Made by a program: the position numbers and the translations under genes. Source: Gymnothorax reevesii (Eukaryota > Chordata > Actinopteri > Anguilliformes > Muraenidae). Taken from it: a stretch of DNA of 64,000 nt. The notes under the pieces were generated by a model. The model worked only from the letters and a program-made list of their open reading frames with translations. It made no database searches and was not told the origin of the DNA. Location: NCBI GenBank assembly GCA_029721435.1, contig CM056576.1, positions 74,045,876-74,109,875 of the forward strand. The letters run 5' to 3'. Shown here piece after piece: positions 34,837-43,900 of the stretch. Positions within the stretch are counted from its first letter, which is position 1, and the number at the start of each line of letters is the position of its first letter.

Positions 34837-34859
34837 TGACAATACCTAAGCCTAGAAGC

Positions 34860-36300
34860 AACATATATAAAAAAGAGATCATAATGAAGAAGACATAATA
34901 ATAAAAATGACTAAATTCAGCCCTCCTCACATGCTCCTCTTTTCTTGCATTAAATCTCTTTTGAGAATTTTAATTCTTATGAACAATACATTTATTTACT
35001 GTATGCATGATCATACTACCACTAAAATCTATTTAGACAATTTCAAAACAATTTCAAACCTGAATCCAAATTTCATTTTTGGGGGGGATGTGTTTCTGTG
35101 GTTCAATATTTTTAGTGTCATGGAAAAGTATTTGCCCCATCTGGATTTCTTCTTTTTCTGCATATTGTCACACATAAATGTTTCAGATCAAAGTAATTTT
35201 ACAAATATATAAAGATAACCTGAGTGAACAGTGAATATTGTTTTTGAATGATGAGTTTATATATGAAAGGAAGAAAGCTCTCCAACCCTACCTGGCCCAG
35301 TGTGACAAAGTAATTCCCAAATTCCCCCATCAGGCAATACAAAGTAGGCAGAGCAATCTATAGAAATTCAAGAGAAGATGAGATACAAAATTATTGACAT
35401 CAATCGGTCTGCAAAGGGTTGTTAAGCCCCCTCTAAGGCTCTGGGGCTGCAGCAAACCATGATGTGAACCACGATACAAATGCAGGAAAAAAATGGATGG
35501 ATGGTAAACCTTCTCATGAGAGGCCAACCTAAATTCCTCCAAAAGTGCATCAACGACACCTTCTGGAAAAGAGCCCAGACTAACATGTAAAGAACTGCAG
35601 GTATTACCTGCCTCAAGTCAGGTCAATGTTTGGGATTCCACAAAAAGACAGATTCTGGGGAAAAAATGCCATCCACTGAAGAGCTGCAATGCAAAAACCA
35701 CTGCTGACCAAAAAAAAAAAAAAACAGAAAAACTCATTTCAAATGTGCTAAAAAGAAAAAAAAAACATTTTGATGACCCCCAATACTTTTGAGACAATAT
35801 TCTGTGGACAGATGAATCAAAAGAAGAACTTTTTTGAAGACATGGATTTCCATACATTTGGCGTGACATAACAGTCCATGATTTGAAATTCATAACCAAC
35901 AGTCAAACAATGTTGTAGTAATGAGATGGTCTGGGGCTGCTTCGCTGCTTTAGGACCAGGTTGACTTGCCAGAATAGATGGAAGCATGGATTCTGCCCCC
36001 TGCCAGAAAATCCTGAAGGAGAATGTCTAGTTTGAGACGTAAACTTCAATTGCAGTTGGCTTATGCAGCTGGAGAATGATCCAAAGCACACAAGTTAGTT
36101 CACCTCTGAATGGCTCAGAGGAAAAAAAATGAAGGTGTTGGGTGATCTTGTCTAAGTCCTGAATTGAGTCCAGCTGATGCTGTGGCATGACTTTAAACAG
36201 CCAGTTCATGCTTTAAAACCCTCAAGTGTGGCTGAATTGAAATAAGAGTGGCCAATGAGAGTGGGCCAGAATTCCCCCATGGTTGTGTAAGAAGACCATG
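34860..36300 (+). pseudogene. Tc1-like transposon relic
   Basis: From about 35,115 (GTCATGGAAAAGTATTTGCC end-type phrase) to about 36,290. The plus strand has broken transposase pieces; about 36,070 reads LENDPKHTS, matching the NDPKHT box around the second catalytic Asp of Tc1 DDE transposases, and about 35,930 reads MVWGC. Numerous stops and poly-A runs. The first 250 bp are unassigned. Confidence 0.75.
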
Positions 36301-36832
36301 CCTTGTCAACCCTCCCTGTTTTTCCCAGGATTCTCCCTTATTTTACCCGTCTTTCCCACTGTCTTCCCGCTCAAATATTTTCCCGTAAATTTCCTGTATT
36401 TTTAACCTCAAAAAAAGGCTGACTTGGACTGCAGAAGGCGTAACACCACCTATCTAATGTGGTTGATACATTCCTGTCTGATAAAGCAGGGGGCAGTATG
36501 TAGCCCAAAATCTAGTCACAGAAGTCATTCAATCAAGAAGACGAAGAAGAAACGCAGCGGAGCAGGATCATATATGTATATACAGTATAATAGACTGTAT
36601 AAAAAAATAGATGCAGCGCCCGGGTCAGAAAAGTGAAGCCAATGTGGAAATCTCTAAAAATTGCATTTTATTTAATTGCTAGCAGATGGTGATGTCAGTA
36701 GTTGCAGAAAGAAGTTCAATGCCATATAAGTTTTTGAGAAAATGACCCTACTTTCCCCTGATTTATTATTTTCATAATGATTTTCCACATTATTTTATGG
36801 TATCTATCAAAGGTTTCAAGTCTCCTGCCCTA
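36301..36832. other. Unassigned interval
   Basis: At 36,307-36,400 there is a CCC-rich run of related units (TTTTTCCCAGGATTCTCCCT, TTTCCCACTGTCTTCCCGC, TTTTCCCGTAAATTTCC), perhaps a transposon end or simple tandem degeneracy. No gene. Confidence 0.35.
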
Positions 36833-38089
36833 TCACACTTTATTTGCAGTGTTGCTCATAAGGGCTTTATACAGGATGCATAAAGCCTTCATAAATGAGA
36901 CAAAATGTCTTCATAAATCATACATAAGCAAATGTCATACTTTGTAAATGATACGTGCCCAGTTAGAAACCAGATGCGAGGATGGAGGAATAAGGTTTAT
37001 TGGAAAAATAAAGAAAATCAGGCACGAGGGCCAACAAAAAACTTCGCCCAAGGGGTTGCAAAATACAAACTAAAGAAAGCTTCACAGAGCTAGAACAAAG
37101 GAATCCAAAAATGGCTAAAACAAAAAATCACTGGAAACTCCAGGCAGGAATAGCAATAAACAGAAAAGAATACCAGATCTCGAACAGGACAAAAAACACA
37201 AAGGCTATAAATATATACAAAAATAACAAGGCTGTGAACACTAGACTTGACCATGAACTAGGAATGAAACTTGGAAAGGACTTGAGACTCAGTCTGCCAG
37301 CCAACTTCCACCGCATCCAGATAAAGGGTAAGAAATCAAAACACATGAGGGGCAACACCTGGAGAAGGAGAACAAGAGGCATGGCAAGATCATAACATGG
37401 ACAGAGATTGGTGGACAAGACTTGCTCATTAAGAGAATGAGCGTGCTCAGCTTAAGTACCAATTAATTATGCAGTTTGAAAGCAGCATGAATGTTTAGAA
37501 CAGAAAAGCACAGCAAGACTTGAAAAAGCAAAGCAGGAATCATGACAACAAACTCCCTGTCTAAATTATTAGTATTAGTAATGTGCCTATCGAAGAATTA
37601 CACCACCCAGTGAATGTTAGTTAATGTTAGTAACTTAAAAACAGTTAATTGTCAGTTAAGCTTAGACAGCCCTGAATCCAGCACAGGAGGAAGGGGGAAA
37701 TACCAAAGCCAGCCAGAGCTCTGAAATGTGCAACAACGAAGGCACGGGGCGGAACGCAGACAAGCGGTGGAGTGGCTGGGCAGACCTGGCAAGAGACAAA
37801 ACCCGGAAAAGTAAAAACATGGACAACAAACATGAATTATGAAATGAATAATCCTAATACAAGAAACTGTTAAAACTGAGACATGAACTGAGGCTATAAA
37901 ACCAAGAAAAATATTGTCCTGACCAAAGGCCAGAACCCCAGAACATAACAGTAAAGGTTGAAATAACACATCCTTCTTCAGCATGTGACACCAGCTGTGA
38001 TATAACTGACAGTGTCAGTTAGTTCGTGGCTAAATGCATTATACATGCTGTATAAAGCCTTTATGAGCAACACTTCAAATAAAGTGTGA
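36833..38089. mobile_element. TIR DNA element split by a solo LTR
   Basis: Left end TCACACTTTATTTGCAGTGT and right end complement ACACTTCAAATAAAGTGTGA are inverted repeats of about 50 bp, including GCTCATAAGGGCTTTATACA. Without the inserted LTR (36,949-37,950) and one GTAAA, the element is only about 250 bp, a MITE. Its right half also exists at 75-213. Confidence 0.7.
36949..37950 (-). mobile_element. Solo LTR, 1,002 bp
   Basis: Bounded by GTAAA on both sides (36,944-36,948 and 37,951-37,955), an exact 5-bp target duplication. It starts TGATACGTGCCC and ends GAACATAACA, that is TG...CA. On the minus strand an AATAAA-type polyadenylation signal lies near the outer end (36,990 region, GGTTTATTGG on +), so the LTR points left. 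No internal gag-pol: LTR-LTR recombination has removed it. Its right end recurs at 1-74, so it predates the duplication. Confidence 0.85.
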
Positions 38090-38596
38090 CCAATCATTAT
38101 GTTCATTTTTATAAATTATGGTCCCAAATTGACTTGAATAAAGGAAAAAGCCAGATATGCCTTGGTGGTGTGGCTATCCTCTGCTCGTCAGATACGGTCA
38201 GATCCACCCATAGACAAGTTCAAAATGTATTTTAATTAACTGACTTAATATTTTCTAATACTTGAGAACCCAGTATAGATATGATTTTAATAAACCTGAA
38301 GGAGGGGGTTTAGAGGTTCATGTAAACAGTGGGACAGTCTGAAGCAGGGTGCCGGAAAATTTCCCCTATGTTCAAATCGTAATGTTGATATTACTAGTTA
38401 TTGCAAACTTCTGATCACAGCACAACCATCTGTCATGTTTTGGGGTCAATTATTTTTTCACATGGATGATATAGGTTTTGAATAACTTTTCACCTTCAGT
38501 AAATTAAACAAACTGCATTTTACATTTACTCATTTACATTGTCTCAAATTGTAAGTTGGTTAAATGACCTGATCTGAAACATTCAAATAAGACAAG

Positions 38597-39830
38597 TGTT
38601 GGGAATTACAAAATGAGCCAATAGCGACAACCAGATAAATGCAAAAAGGAGGCTTTATTTCTGAAGGGGGAAACCCCCCAACAGAGCTGGCAAGGGTACA
38701 AAGTCCACAATCCAAAAACAGTATCCAATGGGTGTAATCCAGAATCGTAACCAGGGCACCAATAACAAAGTTCGTGGTCAGACAAAAAGGGTTCGGTACA
38801 CAGGCGTAGGTTTGGAGGAGAAGCAAACTCAAGCCAAAGACAGTCCGAATCCAAAACCAGGGCAGTAATCACAAAATCAAGGTCGGGCAGAAAAAAGGTC
38901 AAAATTCACAGATGCAACAATTTTCAAAAAGGGCAAACCAAAACCGATAGTCGGGCAATCCAGTCAGAAAGATAAACACTGAGAAATCGAGGCGAGAAAC
39001 GTAGCACAAGAAAACTAGGGAGAACAATCTGACGAGAGTGTGAACCAAACAGACATCTTATATACACATCCGGGGTAAACACATGGCCAGGGAGAACAGG
39101 TGCAATCAATGGGAACAATGACCAGGGAGAGACACATGAGGTATAAACTAATTACATGAATTTGGCAGTAGCCAAAACGCAGACAGGGATCACAAGACAA
39201 ACCTAAGTACAAAACAGCTCCGGTTAAGGAGTGCTAAAGTGCCAAGATAAAAGAAAAGGAAAGCACAAAGTATAAGAGGAAATCCACAGAAACTTGCAGC
39301 AGAGATAATTAGGGATAGGCAAGGAGGCGGAGATTAGAATTGAGCGACTGCTGAGAGATCGTTAGTCAATTAGTATGTGAAGCTATACAATCCCGAATGC
39401 ATGTTATAAAGTTAGTAAAAATATACAAGATTAGTGTGGTTAGTAATTAGCAAAAACAATAAACTGTTAGTATGTGTTAGTAAGACAGTAAAAGAGAGAG
39501 GAAGGAAGAACACGAGATAATGAAAGAAGATTGAAACCCAGAAACCAATAAATCACCCGAATGAGAGGCACGCAAGACAAGGGACCGTGAGCAAAGATAC
39601 ACACATGTCAAGACAGGGGAGACAAAGTGCAAAGCATGGAAATGAAAACATGGCATGGAAACTAAATGATCTACACATGAAAAATAATAAACAGGAAATC
39701 TAAATTACCAAAACACAAAACACAATCCTAAGAATAGTCAGACATATGAAGTGGTCACTAAGCACAGAATCAAACATGCATAGCCAGGCACAGAACTTAA
39801 ACATGACATGCAGAATGCAGAATCATAACA
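38597..39830 (-). mobile_element. Solo LTR present only in copy B
   Basis: A 1,234-bp insertion relative to copy A position about 720. It starts TGTTGGGAATTAC and ends GAATCATAACA (TG...CA). A polyadenylation signal on the minus strand (GGCTTTATTTCTG on + at about 38,651) indicates leftward orientation. Flanks ACAAG/AAGTG are not a perfect duplication. It has no coding capacity and was inserted after the segmental duplication, then reduced to a single LTR. The sequence differs from the 36,949 LTR and from the Gypsy LTR at 50,724. Confidence 0.75.
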
Positions 39831-39897
39831 AAGTGAGTAAAAAAAGTAGAAATTGGGCATGGATCAGATACTTCGTCATAGCACTGTACAGTCCCTG

Positions 39898-40887
39898 TGT
39901 GGGTGAGGAGATTCAGATGGTTAGGACTGTATGAAGATTGTTCGGGATTTCCACCGCACACAAACTGGAGTGTCGGCCAGAACACTACTTAAAGCCAGAA
40001 TTTCCCAGGAGCAGGTGTTGACAAGGAGAAGCACAATGATGAGGCAAGGATTTGTTATCAAAAACTTGTATTGAAAGGCTTCCATAGATATAGATCGGAG
40101 TAGCAGAATGTACTCGGGTGGGTGAATGTGTGTGTGGTTTCTACAATAAAACAGAAAAGGAGAAAATAGTGAGTACAAGGTAGTGTAACATTCATCAATC
40201 AACCTATTAATTAACTGAATAATACACCATTACAGCGCATTATCGTAGCCTGTAACTTTAGCAGTGACGCATAGGCTAACTGATTACGGGAGAGGTAATG
40301 TTCCGTATAACCGGGCGTATCTATATATTCGGTACACAGGCGCTAGTTAGCTTGCACTCGCGGCACAGCACATCACAAATACCCTGCGGCATGTAGCCAT
40401 TATAATAAACACATTAACAGGGAACACACCATGTTATCAAAGACTAGAATTCAGTGCGCGAACGTAACAACGAATTCACTCGGGAATTAGCAGGCTAATT
40501 TCTTCCAGTTATGAGGACGCTAATGTTTCTTTCACTCGATATAACAGTGGAAACTTAAGGTAGATCATTCGTCTGATAAACCTAATAAACAGATTCATAC
40601 ATTCATCTCTTCAAGTTATGAACAGTAAAACAATAAACGAAACTTACTTTGGTCAGATAACGCACACTTCTTCAAACTAGCGACTGGTAAGTATCAAATG
40701 CTCGAACACATAGACCACCACTGACTGGAAAAATGCGCCGATATCTAAGACAAACAAGGTACGCGGTCCACTACTAATGATGCAGGCGCTTCCAAAATAA
40801 AAGTCCAATAAAAGTCCAATACCCGTTATAGGAGAAAACTAAAGACTGGTAACACAAAAAATACATAAGCCCACAGCCTTTTGTACA
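39898..40887 (-). repeat. BEL/Pao 3' LTR
   Basis: 990 bp, TGTGGGTGAG...TTTTGTACA on the + strand. On the element strand a TATA-like ATATATAGATA lies at about 40,331-40,321. Differences from the other LTR were seen at the sites TTATGAACAG versus TAATGAACAG, GTTATAGG versus GTTATGGG and CTAAAGAC versus CTAAGGAC. Confidence 0.95.
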
Positions 40888-40899
40888 GCCGCCCCCAAA
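40888..40899 (-). promoter_or_regulatory. BEL/Pao polypurine tract
   Basis: Directly inside the 3' LTR the element strand reads TTTGGGGGCGGC, a purine-rich run that would prime plus-strand DNA synthesis. Position and composition are as expected, but the run is short. Confidence 0.65.
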
Positions 40900-40953
40900 T
40901 GTATACGGTACATTTGCACCACAACAAAAGGCTACACAGCACTGAACTAACAC

Positions 40954-43900
40954 TCAAGGGGACGGGCTGTCATCTTCGGCCGGAAGGGCAGGCAGGAGTA
41001 CCAGTCTGGCGACTGGCCGGGTATACGTTCTGTCCTTAACCTTCACATCAGCTGACCGTATGTGCCCATCCATGCTGGGATGGACCTTGATGATGCGTCC
41101 AGTAAGCCACGAGGCCCTCGGCAGCTGGGGGTCAATGATCATTGCCACAGAGCCCTCTGTGACGTTGGCTGGAGAGGACTGCCACTTCTGTCTAGACTGC
41201 AGCCCGGGTAAGTACAGTCTGATGAAGCGGGCCCAGAAGTGGTCAGCAAGCACTTGTGTATGCCGCCACCTGCGCTGACTGAGGAGCTCTTCTTTCGCGT
41301 AGACGACCTGAGACAAAGACCCATCGGGCCGCCCCATCAGGAGGCAGTTGGGCGTCACGGGATCTGGATCACTAACATCTGATGGGACGTAACCCAGCGG
41401 TTTGGAGTTCATGATCCCCTCCACTTCAACAAGGACTGTGCGTAGGGCCTCTTCCTGAAGGGGCTGTGCACCGACTGTGGTATACAGCGCAGCCTTAACA
41501 GATCGGATCTCACGCTCCCACACGCCCCCAAAGTGAGGGGCAGCAGGGGGATTAAAGTGGAAGTGGATTTTCTGTGGGGCTAGCAGCTGCTGGAGGTCAG
41601 GGGTCATAGCTGCGAACCCCTCACGCAGTTCTCTCTCGCCACCTTTGAAGTTGGTCCCCTGGTCTGAATAGAGTTCGGCAGGGGTCCCCCTACAAGCAAT
41701 AAATCGACGCAGGGCCATTAGGAAAGAGTCTGTATCAATGGAGGTCAGGACGTCCAGGTGCACAGCCCTGACAGTGAGGCATTTAAAAATTATTCCCCAC
41801 CTCTTCTCTTGGCGCCGCCCCACCTTGACATCAAATGGGCTAAAGCAGTCGATACCCGTGGAATAGAACGGCGGCTTAAAGAGACGGAGGCGGGCTGCAG
41901 GTAAGTCGGCCATTTTGGGAATGGCAGGTTTCGCCCTCCAGCGGCGGCATTCGGTGCAGGTTCTTTGGAAGCGGCGGACCGCCTCTCTCCCCCGCAGAAT
42001 CCAATATGTGCGTCTAAGCTCGGCAAAGACACGTTCTGGTCCTGGGTGTCTCAGACGGCTGTCGAAGTCCTGTATGAGCAGGCGGGTCACTGGATGTGAG
42101 GGGTCCAGCACCAGCGGATGGAGACTGGAGTAGGTGAGGTCTTCAGACCGGCGTAGACGACCACCGACCCTGATGAGCTCTCCAGTATTGTCAAGCTCTG
42201 GAGACAGGTTAAGGAGGCGGCTGCTGCGTTGAACAGGTTTCCCAGTTTTGAGGAGCCGTAATTCTTCAGTAAAACTTTCTTGCTGAGCCCTTTTCAGGAG
42301 CATTCGCTCAGCCTGACAGTAGTCCTCTGCAGTAGCGCAGCCATCCTCGAAGGCCGCCCCATGGAGCTCCTGGGCAGTGGCTTGTAGCAGTTCCTTCCAG
42401 GTGCTGTATTGGTGTAGGTCTGTGTCGGCTTGACCGTCAGCCGTTGAGGTCACACCACAGAAAGTGGGCTTACGAAGCTCTGTGGTGTCTGGAGGATCTC
42501 TCTGGGAACTGGATGGATCTCGCGACCACTGGTCTGGTTCCATGAGCAGGAAGGCGGGCCCTTTACTCCACCGGTTGGGTCTAGCGAGGTCCTGCAGGGT
42601 CTTGCCACGAGTTATATCGTCGGCAGGATTCTGAGCTGAGTCGACATAGTGCCATGTATGGTGTTGGGTTAGGTCTTGGATCTCAGCAACGCGAGTGCCG
42701 ACGAAGACTTTAAATCGGCATGATTCCGATCGCAGCCAGGCCAGCACTGTTGTAGAGTCAGTCCACATAACTGTCTTCTTTATCTCCAAAGTGAGCTCCT
42801 CAGTGAGGAGCTTAGCGAGCTGAGCGCCAATAAGTGCACCGCACAGCTCCAGTCGTGGCATTGACTGCAAGCGTCTAGGGGCTACCCTCGATCGAGCCAT
42901 GACGAAGGCTAGGTGTGTGGTGCTGTCATCTCCCACAGTCCTCAGGTATGCCACTGCCCCATAGGCCTGTTCGGACGCATCACAGAAGATGTGAAGCTCC
43001 CTTCCCCTGACTGAGATGGCTACATCCTTCGGTAAGTATGGACGGGAGAAACCAACTTGAGGGAGGTAGTGCAGCTCTTCCTCCCAGTCTTTCCACTGCT
43101 GTAGGAGGTCTGGGGGTAGCTGAGGGTCATCCCAGCCTCGATGCTTCTCCCAAAGGCACCTCACCAGCATCTTAGCCCTTGTGGTGTATGGCAGGATGAA
43201 GCCTAAAGGGTCGTATTGACTGGCGAGTACTTTGTAGATATTGCGCATAGTGGGCTCTCCATAATGTACTGGACGATGTTGGTAGCTCAACGTGTCGGTG
43301 GTGAAGTGCCAGCTGAGGCCTAATGTTGGCTCAGGACTGTCTGACTTATCTTGTGCGAGCCAGAGCTCTGCGCTCCGGGATCTGGTGTCCTCTGGGAGGT
43401 GGCTGATGACGCTGGGTACATTACTTGCCCACTGGCGAAGCACAAAACCAGCGGAGGACAGTAGGGTTCGGAGCTTGTCAACCAGGTCTCTCGCCGCATC
43501 GGTGGATGGCAGGCTCTGGAGGCAATTGTCAACATAAAAGCATCTTTCCACAGATGTCCTCACCTCGTCGTCTGGCTGGCTGTTGTCCTTCGTGTGGCGC
43601 TGCAGGGCGAATGTAGCACAGCAGGGGCTACATGTCGTACCGAATGGAAGTACTTGCCATTCGTAGACTGCAGCCGGCCTGTCCTGTCGCAGGTCACGCC
43701 AGACAAAGCGTAGGAGAGAGCGGTCTTCTTGAAGTAGGCGTACCTGGTGGAACATGCTCTTTATGTCTCCACTCACAGCCACGTCATGCTCACGGAATCG
43801 GAGAAGGACCCCCAGCAGCGATGCCCCAAGGGTAGGCCCAGGTAAGAGGTAGTCATTTAGATTCTGGCCCCGATACTGAAATGAGCAATTGAACACGAGG

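Noticed and set aside
39921..40202. 93-codon frame present in both LTRs
   Set aside because: Its identity in both copies follows from LTR identity; no known LTR protein, and it lies in the regulatory region of the element.
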